A stretch of DNA of 64,000 bases, from NCBI RefSeq assembly GCF_943169635.2, contig NZ_OW968186.1, forward strand, positions 434,001 to 498,000, written 5' to 3'. Made by a program: the position numbers and the translations under genes. The notes under the pieces are model-generated. The model had not been told where the DNA came from and made no database searches. It saw nothing but the letters and a program-made list of their open reading frames with translations. The stretch is from Fenollaria sporofastidiosus (GTDB lineage: Bacteria; Bacillota; Clostridia; Tissierellales; Peptoniphilaceae). Positions 1-7,579 of the stretch are shown here, piece after piece (position 1 is the stretch's first letter; the number at the start of each line of letters is the position of its first letter).

Positions 1-554
1 CCGACTTGGTAGCCAAGCTCCTTTAAGTCGTAGATGGCCCTTAGTCTCCTCTCAAGGCTTTGCTCAGCTGGGTGCAGCTTTTTAAATATCTCAGCGTCCG
101 CCGTCTCGTGTCTTAGTAAAAATCTGTCTGCCCCTGCGTCCTTGAACATCTTGTAGGCTTCTTTACTCCTCACACCTAAGGATAAGGTGATGGCTGCATC
201 ATAAGTCTCATGCAAATGGCTTATGATACGCGCAAAGGCCTCGTCAGTAAAGTGCATGTCCTCGCCGCCTTGCAAGACGAAGGTTCTAAAGCCTGCCTCA
301 TATGCAGACTCTACCGCTGAGTAGATCTCTTCCTCTTTTAAGCGAAACCTCTTAACACTCGTCTTCGTCCTGTTGATGCCGCAGTAGTAGCAGCCTTCTT
401 TGCAATAGTTAGAAAACTCTATCAAGGCTCTTATGTAGATCTTGTTCGAAAAAGTAGCCTTGGCCGCCTCGCGTGCCCTACTGTATAGCTCTTCTAAAAA
501 AACATTATCCTCAGTAAGAAGTATCTCTCTTAGCTCCATATCCGTAAATATCAT
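1..554 (-). CDS. hydE: [FeFe]-hydrogenase H-cluster radical SAM maturase HydE, partial (C-terminus beyond window edge)
   Basis: About 184 N-terminal residues are visible and the frame is open to position 1. The radical SAM cysteine motif C-x3-C-x2-C is at residues 51, 55 and 58 (CKEGCYYC). It is followed by FRTFVLQGGED and by RFLLRHETAD, which are hallmarks of HydE rather than biotin synthase. HydE acts in the cytoplasm and, with HydF and HydG, builds the 2Fe subcluster of [FeFe] hydrogenase. The ATG (552-554) shares one base with the TAA stop of the upstream radical SAM gene, so the two are probably translationally coupled. No hydF or hydG is seen here, but the operon continues off the window. 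ThiH-like or PylB-like relatives are less likely given the HETAD segment. Confidence 0.85.
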   Translation of the reverse strand, partial: MIFTDMELREILLTEDNVFLEELYSRAREAAKATFSNKIYIRALIEFSNYCKEGCYYCGINRTKTSVKRFRLKEEEIYSAVESAYEAGFRTFVLQGGEDMHFTDEAFARIISHLHETYDAAITLSLGVRSKEAYKMFKDAGADRFLLRHETADAEIFKKLHPAEQSLERRLRAIYDLKELGYQV

Positions 555-1441
555 TATACGCCCTCCAAATCAAAGTTTGGCGTGTAGTTCTTGCCGTCTT
601 GCTTGTCTTGAACAAAGGCCTTCGATATGCCAAGGTTCACTGCATAGTCGACGAAGCTGTCGTACTCAAGATCGCTTACTGTCCTGTTAATCTTCTTATA
701 CTCCTTTGCCTTGAACATAGGTTGGTACTGATTCATTAGTGAGAATATCACGCTGTCGCCATACTTACCATATAGAAGGCGAAGCACTTTCTTTGCATCG
801 AAGTATAGATTAGGAAGCAAAAGTAGACGTATGATGACGCCCTTCTTCATTAAGCCGTCTCGGACTACTACCTCAGGGACTTGCCTGTGCATCTCGTCTA
901 TGGCATCAAGCGCGTACTGTCTATAGTGCGGCGCGTGTGAGAACTCATTGGCGTAGCTGTCAGAGAAGTATTTGAAGTCGGCTAGGTAGACATCTATGAG
1001 CCCTTCGAGACTGGCTATGGCCTCTTTGAGCTCGTAGCTGTTTGTGTTGTAAACGAAGGGTAGGTCGAAGCCTTTCTCCTTCGCCATAACGATGGCGTCT
1101 TTGATAAGATGAGAAAAGTGCATAGGAGAGACTAGGTTTATGTTGTGAACGCCCCTTGCTTTAAGCTCGAAGAAGATCTCTACGAGCCTTTCTTTGCTTA
1201 TGTACTTAAATGGAGCGTCTTTGTTTTGCGAGATCTCGTAGTTTTGGCAGAAGACACATGAGAGGTTGCATCCTGCGAAGAAGATGGTACCCGAACCACG
1301 TGTGCCTGATATAACAGGCTCTTCAAATATATGCACGCTCGCCTTTGAAACGGCAAGCTCGTTTTTCATTCTGCACACACCAAGTTTTTCGTCTCTATCT
1401 ATGCCGCACTTACGCGGACACAAATTACATATATACATCAT
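554..1441 (-). CDS. PflX-like radical SAM protein (COG1313 type)
   Basis: This 295-residue protein has a radical SAM motif C-x3-C-x2-C at C58, C62 and C65 (GCNLSCVFCQN). An N-terminal cysteine set (C5, C8, C12, C23) could hold an additional cluster or metal. This layout matches the PflX / pyruvate formate-lyase-activating-like family, whose substrate is generally unknown. It starts at one of two consecutive ATGs behind a GGTGAT ribosome binding site. Its stop overlaps the start of hydE by one base, which suggests a shared transcript and perhaps a role in hydrogenase or glycyl-radical enzyme activation (inference). The length is normal for the family and no defect is seen. Confidence 0.75.
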   Translation of the reverse strand: MMYICNLCPRKCGIDRDEKLGVCRMKNELAVSKASVHIFEEPVISGTRGSGTIFFAGCNLSCVFCQNYEISQNKDAPFKYISKERLVEIFFELKARGVHNINLVSPMHFSHLIKDAIVMAKEKGFDLPFVYNTNSYELKEAIASLEGLIDVYLADFKYFSDSYANEFSHAPHYRQYALDAIDEMHRQVPEVVVRDGLMKKGVIIRLLLLPNLYFDAKKVLRLLYGKYGDSVIFSLMNQYQPMFKAKEYKKINRTVSDLEYDSFVDYAVNLGISKAFVQDKQDGKNYTPNFDLEGV

Positions 1442-1492
1442 ATCACCAAGTTTATTATATAACTAATAAAGGATTATTGTCAATAATATGTA

Positions 1493-1521
1493 TTGACATA
1501 GCTCTTATTGAAAGATATAAT
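1493..1521 (+). promoter_or_regulatory. Consensus sigma-A promoter of the AbrB-like gene
   Basis: TTGACA (1493-1498) and TATAAT (1516-1521) are separated by exactly 17 bp, about 40 bp upstream of the start codon. Both hexamers are perfect consensus. Confidence 0.85.
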
Positions 1522-1525
1522 ATAA

Positions 1526-1546
1526 TTAGAAAGTAAGAAATTCTAA
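1526..1546. promoter_or_regulatory. Inverted repeat, possible autoregulatory operator
   Basis: TTAGAA (1526-1531) and TTCTAA (1541-1546) form a 6-bp dyad with a 9-bp spacer. It lies just downstream of the -10 box, where the transcript should start. AbrB/MazE-fold proteins commonly repress their own promoter, so this is a candidate operator (inference). Confidence 0.4.
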
Positions 1547-1562
1547 CTAAGGAGGTAAGGCT

Positions 1563-1820
1563 ATGTTAGTTGAATTAAAAGCTAAGTCGCAAGTGACTAT
1601 ACCTAAGGAAATAGTGAGCTTGATGAATTTGAATCAAGGAGATAAGTTTGAAATTGTTGAGGAAGATGGTAGGATAGTTTTGATCCCACTAGAAGTCTAC
1701 CCAAAGAATGTGATAGATGAACTAAAGGCCTCAGTTGAAGATATAAAGACATCGATAGACAAAGGCGAAAGGCCAGTCTTTGATTCGATAGATGCCTTGT
1801 TCGAAGAGCTTGAGAAGTAA
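1563..1820 (+). CDS. AbrB/MazE/SpoVT-family DNA-binding protein
   Basis: An 85-residue protein. Residues 1-45 form the swapped-hairpin AbrB fold (KSQVTIPKEIVSLMNLNQGDKFEI, in which S-QVTIPKE is the family signature). A helical acidic tail of about 40 residues follows. The start is preceded by a strong AAGGAGG site and a consensus promoter. No toxin gene follows: a hairpin terminator comes directly after, so it is either an orphan antitoxin or a free-standing transition-state-like regulator. The long tail is typical of antitoxins that wrap a partner toxin, but the partner is not visible here. Function is inferred only from the fold. Confidence 0.75.
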   Translation: MLVELKAKSQVTIPKEIVSLMNLNQGDKFEIVEEDGRIVLIPLEVYPKNVIDELKASVEDIKTSIDKGERPVFDSIDALFEELEK

Positions 1821-1830
1821 TGTATTAAAA

Positions 1831-1860
1831 AATGCTAGAGACATCTCTAGCATTCTTTTA
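1831..1860. terminator. Bidirectional intrinsic terminator
   Basis: A perfect 10-bp stem (AATGCTAGAG / CTCTAGCATT) with a 4-nt loop is flanked by A/T runs on both sides. It ends the AbrB-like gene on the plus strand. On the minus strand it ends the pgi operon, whose last stop codon (1847-1849) sits inside the hairpin. Confidence 0.85.
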
Positions 1861-2275
1861 TTTCATCAAGCTCCTTATCAAGCTTCATTATTAAATTTTC
1901 TATACTTGTTCTAAAGCTCCTCACCTCGTCAAGCTTCTCTCTAATCTCTTTTGCAACTCTCACATCGGTAAAGATATTATCAAAGTATATGTCTGCAATA
2001 TTATCTCCCAAAGTGTCGCTTATCTCTTCAGGTAGCCTCATGCCAATGTCGCCGAGCTCCTTATTAAGACTCTTTAGGTATATCGCGGCTTCCTTTATAC
2101 TAAGGTTCGCTTCTTGTATATGCTTTCTCTTAATTACACTGAAGAAGGCTCCACCAAACATGTCCACCATGCTCATCTTTGACGCACCATCAAGAGACTT
2201 CACCGCCTCGTCAAGCCTTAGCAAGACCTCTACAGCAGCGGCCTTTGCTTCTTTAATTTCCATTAACTTATCCAT
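1847..2275 (-). CDS. Conserved-looking helical protein of unknown function
   Basis: A 142-residue protein that I do not recognise. It is predicted to be largely helical, with heptad-like spacing in residues 1-30 and 100-140, and has a central MSMVDMFGGAFFSVIKRKH segment. There is no signal peptide and no transmembrane segment. It is the last gene of a tight four-gene operon: the Crp/Fnr regulator ends 10 bp upstream. This suggests a cytoplasmic role connected to the regulator or to central metabolism, but nothing in the sequence assigns one. Confidence 0.6.
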   Translation of the reverse strand: MDKLMEIKEAKAAAVEVLLRLDEAVKSLDGASKMSMVDMFGGAFFSVIKRKHIQEANLSIKEAAIYLKSLNKELGDIGMRLPEEISDTLGDNIADIYFDNIFTDVRVAKEIREKLDEVRSFRTSIENLIMKLDKELDEIKEC

Positions 2276-2285
2276 AGCACACCTC

Positions 2286-2978
2286 TTATATGGTTTTATC
2301 TGATAATTTTTTAATATCTTCTATAATAATCTTGTTTCTTTCGACTGTTATGATGCCTTCGTCTTGGAACTGACTAAGCTTTCTGGATATGGTCTCGCGC
2401 GTAAGACCTGTGAAGGAACCCATCTCCTCGCGGTTGATCTTAAGGTCGACTGCGACCTTGCCGTCTGTGATTGAGCCTGAGATCTTGATAAGATTGATGA
2501 GAGCCTTGGCAAGCTTCATGTCCGCGTTTATCACTGAGAGCCTGTCGATAAGCTCCTCAGACTTTCTGATTCTAAAGTAGGCTTCCTCCAAAACTTTTAG
2601 GACGAAGTCTTTGTTCTTTAGCATGATGTTTTCGAAGTCATACTTACTTATGACAATGATCTTCGCATTTGTTGTTGCAGATGCGTTGTAAACATACTTG
2701 TCTTGATAGAGTATGTTAAAGCCGCCAACGAAGTCGTGTTTCTTGTAGATGTAGAGGATCTGCTCTCTGCCATCTGAAAGGTACATCGATATCTTCATAA
2801 AGCCTTCGTAGACTATAAACATCCTGTCTGCGCTGTCGCCTGATGAGAATATGGCGTCGCCGCGCTTGAATGTTTCGAGCTTAAGACCACGTCTGATCTC
2901 GCGAAGCTCCTCATCCGTAAAAGATGCAAAAAGCGGTATCTTCTTTAAATCAATGCTATCTGGTAATCTTTCTTCCAT
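2286..2978 (-). CDS. Crp/Fnr-family transcriptional regulator
   Basis: A 230-residue protein with an N-terminal cyclic-nucleotide-binding-type beta-barrel (about residues 15-125, with FKRGDAIFSSGDSADRMFIVYEG), a long dimerisation helix, and a C-terminal winged helix. The recognition region REEMGSFTGLTRETISRKL is classic for the family. There are no FNR-type cysteines, so direct oxygen sensing by a 4Fe-4S cluster is unlikely and the ligand is unknown. The gene lies 1 bp downstream of a cupin gene and in the same operon as pgi. That suggests it responds to a metabolic or redox cue linked to sugar flux (inference). Confidence 0.85.
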   Translation of the reverse strand: MEERLPDSIDLKKIPLFASFTDEELREIRRGLKLETFKRGDAIFSSGDSADRMFIVYEGFMKISMYLSDGREQILYIYKKHDFVGGFNILYQDKYVYNASATTNAKIIVISKYDFENIMLKNKDFVLKVLEEAYFRIRKSEELIDRLSVINADMKLAKALINLIKISGSITDGKVAVDLKINREEMGSFTGLTRETISRKLSQFQDEGIITVERNKIIIEDIKKLSDKTI

Positions 2979-2979
2979 C

Positions 2980-3264
2980 TTATTCTTTGTTTACAAGCAC
3001 AACAAGGCTTTCAGAGTCTTCCAAAGCCAGTGCGCTGATGGTATTGACCCCATCAAAGTTTAATACTTCCCCCGCCACAACTTTGTGCTTTTCGCTCTCA
3101 GCTATAGTAATCTCGAAGGCGCCCTTCATAACTGCAAAGACTATCTCCTTACCAGGATGATTGTGCTTATCGATTACTTCGCCCTTCTTCAATACCTTAT
3201 GAACGAAATTAACACCGTTTATGCTCTTTAATAAGCCTTCCTCTTTTAAAATTTTTGCTAACAT
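2980..3264 (-). CDS. Small single-domain cupin protein
   Basis: A 94-residue protein that is a single cupin barrel. Motif 1 is seen as H-N-H-P-G-K-E (about residues 34-40) and a degenerate second motif lies around VAGEVLNFDGVNTIS. Such proteins bind a metal through the histidines and act as small-molecule binding proteins or isomerases; no specific substrate can be read. It lies between pgi (4-bp gap) and the Crp/Fnr regulator (1-bp gap). It could supply a ligand-sensing or sugar-related activity to this operon (inference). Confidence 0.75.
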   Translation of the reverse strand: MLAKILKEEGLLKSINGVNFVHKVLKKGEVIDKHNHPGKEIVFAVMKGAFEITIAESEKHKVVAGEVLNFDGVNTISALALEDSESLVVLVNKE

Positions 3265-3268
3265 AGTA

Positions 3269-4441
3269 TCACTCTCCTAATATAGTTCTGATTTTTTCTT
3301 TGTAAACTTCGACCCCCGGTTGACCATAAGGCTCCACATCATCCATGCAGGCGTTGTATACGCAAGAAGCCATGTAGAATATCGCAAGCTCTGATAAAGT
3401 TTCTTCGTCTATAGTACTAAGCCTAATTACAGAGCTTGGCACGCCTCCCATGTGATGCGCCTTAACAGTTGCCTTGAAGGCGATCTCGTTAATCCTCTCT
3501 AAGTTCTGTAGCCCTTCGTTAGATTCCCTGCAAGCCTTTGCAAATATATGCGTCTCTATGATGTTTCTTCTGCCCTCTTGCAAGAGCTGTCCCATAGAGT
3601 GCAGGTCCTGAGTATACTTAAGGTTCGAAACTATGAGTCCCTTCTCATCCTTAGCAAGCGACTCACACAGTAGCTGCTTTATCCACTCAGTAAATGAAGC
3701 AAGTCTTTCCTCGTAGATGCTTATAAACTCAAGTGCATAAGCTTTAGCTGCCTTATGTCTATAGTAGGCGTAGTCAAGTGCAAGATTAGCTTCACTTCTT
3801 TCGTAGTAAGCACATTTCGCCTTGCGTATGGATTTTATGGCTGAGTCTATGTCAAGACCTGCCACCGCCATTGGCAAAAGACCAACTGCAGTAAAGACAC
3901 TGTAGCGTCCGCCAATATCCTCAGGTATATCAAAGAATTGTGTCTTGTTTTCAACTGCGAACTTATGTAATTCACTCGATTCAGAGCTAGTGACAACTAC
4001 GCTATGCATAAGGTCAAAGCCCTTCTTCTTCATATCATCAAGTAAAATTTCGAAGACAAGCTTGGTCTCCATAGTCGTGCCAGACTTACTAATCACGTTT
4101 ACTGCGTAGCGCTTTCCTTCAAGCTCATCAAAGAGCTTATTAATGCATGCGCTGTCAAGGTTGTTACCTACAAAGTATACAGGAAACTCACTTGATAAAG
4201 CGTCGATAAAGGCCTTAGCACCTATGAAGGAGCCGCCTATACCGGCAATGACTAAGGCATCGAAGTTCTCTTTGAGCCTTTCTGCGCATTCTTTAATTTT
4301 ATGTATAAAGTCATCACTTAGGTAGTCAAGAGCTATCCAATCAGACGCATACTTAGTATGAAATTTTTCAAAAGCCGCCTTTTTTATATCATCCGCACTC
4401 GCATCGAAAACGATTGGCTCATTATATATATCAAGCTGCAT
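3269..4441 (-). CDS. pgi: Glucose-6-phosphate isomerase
   Basis: It interconverts glucose-6-phosphate and fructose-6-phosphate in the cytoplasm. Visible family motifs are GIGGSFIGAKAF, SKSGTTMETKLVF (sugar-phosphate binding), DIGGRYSVFTAVGLLP, QEGRRNIIETH and, near the C-terminus, YGQPGVEVYK with the catalytic-region lysine. The frame is open further upstream to 4498. I place the start at 4441 because AGGTGAG lies just before that ATG and the extension is not pgi-like. The resulting 390 residues are shorter than B. subtilis Pgi (about 450), but all core motifs are present. It is the first gene of the pgi-cupin-crp-unknown operon. Confidence 0.93.
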   Translation of the reverse strand: MQLDIYNEPIVFDASADDIKKAAFEKFHTKYASDWIALDYLSDDFIHKIKECAERLKENFDALVIAGIGGSFIGAKAFIDALSSEFPVYFVGNNLDSACINKLFDELEGKRYAVNVISKSGTTMETKLVFEILLDDMKKKGFDLMHSVVVTSSESSELHKFAVENKTQFFDIPEDIGGRYSVFTAVGLLPMAVAGLDIDSAIKSIRKAKCAYYERSEANLALDYAYYRHKAAKAYALEFISIYEERLASFTEWIKQLLCESLAKDEKGLIVSNLKYTQDLHSMGQLLQEGRRNIIETHIFAKACRESNEGLQNLERINEIAFKATVKAHHMGGVPSSVIRLSTIDEETLSELAIFYMASCVYNACMDDVEPYGQPGVEVYKEKIRTILGE

Positions 4442-4540
4442 AAACTCACCTCGCTTATAAGTACCTATATTATAACACGAAAGAGCATAAATTGCCACAA
4501 ATTAATATCCCTTTGTGATATAATGTTAGTGGTGATGTAT

Positions 4541-4711
4541 ATGGAGCTAGATAATGTATTAGAAGATTTAAAAGACTTAGAGCTTGCTAAGAGAAGACTC
4601 GCCTTGATGAGAAAGAATAAAGAGAGACTCATTAGCATGGAAGAGTTTGAAAAAGAATTCAATATTGACTTTGATAAGATTGAAGCACTTGATGATGAAG
4701 AGCTTGAGTAG
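4541..4711 (+). CDS. Small acidic protein, possible RelB/Phd-like antitoxin
   Basis: A 56-residue protein starting at the ATG at 4541, preceded by GGTGAT. A longer upstream frame is open but has no ribosome binding site. The sequence is helical and charged, with ERLISMEEFEKEFNID resembling the C-terminal region of small antitoxins. No toxin gene lies beside it. A TATAAT (4519-4524) lies just upstream, but the -35 is weak. I do not recognise a specific family, and a short conserved regulator is equally possible. Confidence 0.45.
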   Translation: MELDNVLEDLKDLELAKRRLALMRKNKERLISMEEFEKEFNIDFDKIEALDDEELE

Positions 4712-4746
4712 CTTTGTCAAGTACTTATAAGTTATCACGCATAAAA

Positions 4747-4774
4747 TAGCTGGGCACATATTCGTGTCCAGCTA
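4747..4774. terminator. Hairpin between convergent genes
   Basis: An 11-bp stem, TAGCTGGGCAC / GTGTCCAGCTA (one G-T pair), lies between the small ORF and the convergent amidohydrolase gene. The flanking T-tracts are short on both sides, so it is probably a moderate bidirectional terminator. Confidence 0.55.
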
Positions 4775-4794
4775 TATTTATATCAATATTCTAT

Positions 4795-5964
4795 TTACTT
4801 GTCAAACTTATTAAGATAGTTTACAGCGCATATAGCAAAGATTGCTGTTCCATACTTAAGTGCGTCTTCGTTGAAGATTACCTTTGGATTGTGGTGAGCA
4901 GCATCGCAGCCCTTTGTCTTCATGTTAAGCATTAAGTATGTTGTCTTAACTTTTTCTGCAACGCAAGCCATGTCTTCTGATGCCATGATCTTGCTGTCCT
5001 TAATCGCCTTAAGGTCCATGTTCTCCTTGATTGTATCTGCGAAGAACTCTGTAAGAGATGGGTCGGAGTATAGACTTGGCACGCCGCTGAAGTAGTCTAC
5101 GTCGATCTTAGTTTGTGTAAGAACTTCTACAGCCTTAACTGCGTCTGCCATCCTAGCTTTAGTGTACTCTCTGACTTCTGGCTGATAAGTTCTTAGTGTT
5201 CCTTGCATTACGCACTCGTTCGGTATGATGTTTGAGTTGCTGCCTGCTGTGAATTGACCAAATGTTAGTGTTGCAACCTTGTTTGGATCTTTCTCTCTTG
5301 CGATAAGCTCCATAAAGTGTGTATATAAAAGCACTCCTGCGTATATAGGGTCGTGCGCTGTATGTGGATAAGCGCCGTGTGAGCCCTTGCCTACTATGGT
5401 AATCTTGAAGTTGTCGCATGATGTAGTCATGTATCCAAGATTGTAGCCGAAGGAGCCCGGTTCTTCGTCAAGTGAAGTGTGCATAGCAAGTGCAGCATCA
5501 ACCTTTGGGTTCTCAAGTATGCCATGCTCGATCATAAAGCGTGAGCCCTTGAAGATCTCCTCAGCAGATTGGAACATAAGCTTAACCTTGCCCTTGAATT
5601 GATCCTTGTTGTCATTTAGTATCTTTGCAGCGCTCATAAGCATGGCTGCGTGAGTGTCGTGGCCGCAAGTGTGTGCACAGCCGTTAGTAGCCTTAAATGG
5701 CAAGTCGTTGTCTTCGCTCATTGGCAAAGCGTCCATGTCTGCTCTTAGTAGTAAACACTTTCCATCTTTACCCGAGTCGATGATTGCGGATATACCACTG
5801 TTACCATATCTAACTGGCTCAAGGCCTATCTCTTTAAGCTTTCCTTCAATGTAGTCGCAAGTCTTCTCTACTTCAAGACCTATCTCAGGGATTTGATGTA
5901 GATCCCTTCTCATCTTGATGGTTTCGTCTTGCATTTTTTCAGCTAATTCATAAAATTTATTCAT
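4795..5964 (-). CDS. M20-family amidohydrolase (N-acyl amino acid / hippurate hydrolase type)
   Basis: This 389-residue cytoplasmic metallo-amidohydrolase cleaves N-acylated amino acids or small peptides. The family metal and catalytic residues are visible: D76 in RADMDALP, C100-G-H102 in HTCGHDTHAA, the E135-E136 pair, H162 in AMHTSLDEEPG, and a C-terminal HH around residue 366 (DAAHHNPKVIF). The central lid/dimerisation domain (FKITIVGKGSHGAYPH) is intact. It ends 12 bp after the upstream KdgT-like permease gene on the same strand, so the two are probably co-transcribed. The permease may bring in an organic acid or acyl compound related to its substrate (inference). Confidence 0.88.
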   Translation of the reverse strand: MNKFYELAEKMQDETIKMRRDLHQIPEIGLEVEKTCDYIEGKLKEIGLEPVRYGNSGISAIIDSGKDGKCLLLRADMDALPMSEDNDLPFKATNGCAHTCGHDTHAAMLMSAAKILNDNKDQFKGKVKLMFQSAEEIFKGSRFMIEHGILENPKVDAALAMHTSLDEEPGSFGYNLGYMTTSCDNFKITIVGKGSHGAYPHTAHDPIYAGVLLYTHFMELIAREKDPNKVATLTFGQFTAGSNSNIIPNECVMQGTLRTYQPEVREYTKARMADAVKAVEVLTQTKIDVDYFSGVPSLYSDPSLTEFFADTIKENMDLKAIKDSKIMASEDMACVAEKVKTTYLMLNMKTKGCDAAHHNPKVIFNEDALKYGTAIFAICAVNYLNKFDK

Positions 5965-5975
5965 AATCCCTCTCC

Positions 5976-6917
5976 TTATTGATTAATTTGTAAACCCTTT
6001 TTCTTTGCAAGCATCTTTACAAGCATAGGTGTGATTACAGAAGTAAGTACAACGCCTAAGGCTATCTGCGATGCGGCTGTACCTGCAATCGATGCAAGGT
6101 AGTCAGAGTTTTGCGAAAGTATTAGTGGCACAGATACAGTAAGACCTGCCATAGATGACATACCTAGCGCGCTTACGCCATTACCTTTAAGAACCTTAAC
6201 TTCAAATAAATAGATAGGTAGAGCTATAAGCACGTAGAAGATCACTACTAAAACTAGGCCTTGTAAACCTGATTTGAATGACTCGATAAGGTTGATACCT
6301 GTACCGAAGCTCCATCCCATAAATGGAGTAAGCATAGTTGTCGAACCTTTGAATATACTTGCGAAGTCCTTGTCAAAGTTAGCAATCAAGATACCTAAGA
6401 TTAAAGGTATTAGTGTAGAAATTATCGGCGAAAAGTCGATAGCTTGCGATTGCGCAACAGAGTATATTATGATAGGAAATACAGGTAAGCATAGAAGTCC
6501 AAGTAGACCAAAGGCGCTCTCATCAGTCTTTGTTGCATAGTCCTTAGTCAAAGCTATATATAGCGATGGGTTTAGAGATGCCAAAACGCATACAAAGCTT
6601 AGTAAGCTGATACCCCATACACCTGTTTCACCGAAAAATTTGAAAAATAAAAGTGAAAATGCCATACATAAAATGATTTTAACTAAAAGCATTAGTCCTT
6701 GCTTCTTCAAAACCTTGGCAAGTGATTTGAAGTCAAGAGATGTTGCCGAGCAAAATGTTATAAGTGCTACAATGTAGTTGATACCCTTCTTAGTAAATAA
6801 GGCTTCAGTAAGTCCTCCAATGTAAAAAAGATTAGGGCAAAATGTTGCAAACACAGCACTAATCAGCATTGGAATCAGAAGCAAGCCTCCTGGAATTTTC
6901 TTCATAAATTTGTACAT
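5976..6917 (-). CDS. 2-keto-3-deoxygluconate permease family transporter (KdgT-like)
   Basis: A 313-residue membrane protein with about ten hydrophobic segments. The N-terminal KIPGGLLLIPML and the central FGLLGLLCLPVFPIII and STLIPLILGILIANFD regions match the KdgT (TC 2.A.10) family. SSMAGLTVSVPLILS near the end corresponds to the conserved Ala/Ser-rich C-terminal motif of that family. Family members import 2-keto-3-deoxygluconate by proton symport. No KDG kinase or aldolase is nearby, so the real substrate may differ. The gene is preceded by a consensus-like promoter and a terminator-like leader hairpin, suggesting regulated read-through. It forms an apparent operon with the M20 amidohydrolase. 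Confidence 0.78.
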   Translation of the reverse strand: MYKFMKKIPGGLLLIPMLISAVFATFCPNLFYIGGLTEALFTKKGINYIVALITFCSATSLDFKSLAKVLKKQGLMLLVKIILCMAFSLLFFKFFGETGVWGISLLSFVCVLASLNPSLYIALTKDYATKTDESAFGLLGLLCLPVFPIIIYSVAQSQAIDFSPIISTLIPLILGILIANFDKDFASIFKGSTTMLTPFMGWSFGTGINLIESFKSGLQGLVLVVIFYVLIALPIYLFEVKVLKGNGVSALGMSSMAGLTVSVPLILSQNSDYLASIAGTAASQIALGVVLTSVITPMLVKMLAKKKGLQINQ

Positions 6918-6967
6918 AATTCATCCTCCCCTATGCTAATATTTTACCCCGAAACAACTTTTTGCAA

Positions 6968-7001
6968 ACAAAAAAAACGTCCGGCCAATGAACGTTTTTT
7001 G
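6968..7001 (-). terminator. Terminator-like hairpin in the leader of the KdgT-like gene
   Basis: On the minus strand, AAAAAACGT (6992-7000) pairs with ACGTTTTTT (6972-6980) around an 11-nt loop and ends in a T-run. No minus-strand gene lies upstream. It sits about 50 nt before the permease start and downstream of a good promoter, so it is a candidate attenuator rather than the end of another operon. In the plus direction it could not terminate any visible gene. Confidence 0.6.
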
Positions 7002-7049
7002 GGTGGTGTAAATTATGTGTCTAAAAAATTATTCTTACAATTTATATAT

Positions 7050-7078
7050 AATATAGTCCATAATACTAGATATGTCAA
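7050..7078 (-). promoter_or_regulatory. Promoter of the KdgT-like permease operon
   Basis: On the minus strand TTGACA (7078-7073) and TATATT (7055-7050) are 17 bp apart. The predicted leader is about 125 nt and contains the hairpin at 6968-7001. Confidence 0.65.
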
Positions 7079-7172
7079 TCGTTTTTAGGAAATTACTCGC
7101 CTATATAAGAACTTACAATATAAGGCCCTCTTAGTATAGATAAAATTTATATGTATGATTGAAAAATATACT

Positions 7173-7200
7173 TTGCACAGCGCGCAATAGATGATATACT
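7173..7200 (+). promoter_or_regulatory. Candidate lrgAB promoter
   Basis: TTGCAC (7173-7178) and TATACT (7195-7200) are 16 bp apart, just upstream of the lrgA ribosome binding site. The KdgT-like gene diverges from here. Confidence 0.45.
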
Positions 7201-7225
7201 AGTAAAAGTATAAGGAGTGATACGT

Positions 7226-7579
7226 TTGAACACAATTTTCGGAATTATAATTGTATTAATAGTCACATGCGTGAGCGAATTTTTGTCAAAGCACATACCC
7301 ATAACGATGCCTGCAAGCATATACGGCATCATCATACTGTTTTTGCTCTTAGAGCTAAGAATCGTGAAGAAGGAGAAGGTCGAAGGCGTGTGCAAGGCGC
7401 TGATTAAGATTATGCCTCTAACATTCATCCCGAGCGCCGTCTCACTAATCGACAGCTTCCTAGACCTTAAGGCGATGCTAGTGCCAGTCATCGCAGCCAT
7501 AGTTGTCTCGACAGTCTTCGTTATGGCAACGACAGGCAAGTTCTGCGAGAGCCTACTAAAGCTAAGGAGGGATAAGTAA
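7226..7579 (+). CDS. lrgA: CidA/LrgA-family holin-like membrane protein
   Basis: About 117 residues with four hydrophobic segments and the family pattern ITMPASIYGIIILFLLLE followed by LTFIPSAVSLID. LrgA works with LrgB in the membrane. In staphylococci the pair affects autolysis, and in streptococci it transports pyruvate. I choose the TTG at 7226 as start because AAGGAG at 7212-7217 overlaps the alternative GTG at 7217. The stop shares a base with the lrgB ATG. Its position divergent from a KdgT-like permease fits an organic-acid transport theme (inference). Confidence 0.85.
   Translation: MNTIFGIIIVLIVTCVSEFLSKHIPITMPASIYGIIILFLLLELRIVKKEKVEGVCKALIKIMPLTFIPSAVSLIDSFLDLKAMLVPVIAAIVVSTVFVMATTGKFCESLLKLRRDK

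Noticed and set aside
4358..4540. N-terminal extension of the small ORF at 4541
   Set aside because: No ribosome binding site for the longer start, and it would run through the pgi promoter region on the other strand.
6968..7001. T-box or known riboswitch upstream of the permease
   Set aside because: No T-box consensus (for example the TGGNACCGCG-like bulge) or other known aptamer is visible; only the hairpin itself is supported.
7217..7225. GTG start for lrgA
   Set aside because: The GTG overlaps the AAGGAG ribosome binding site; the TTG nine bases downstream has correct spacing.
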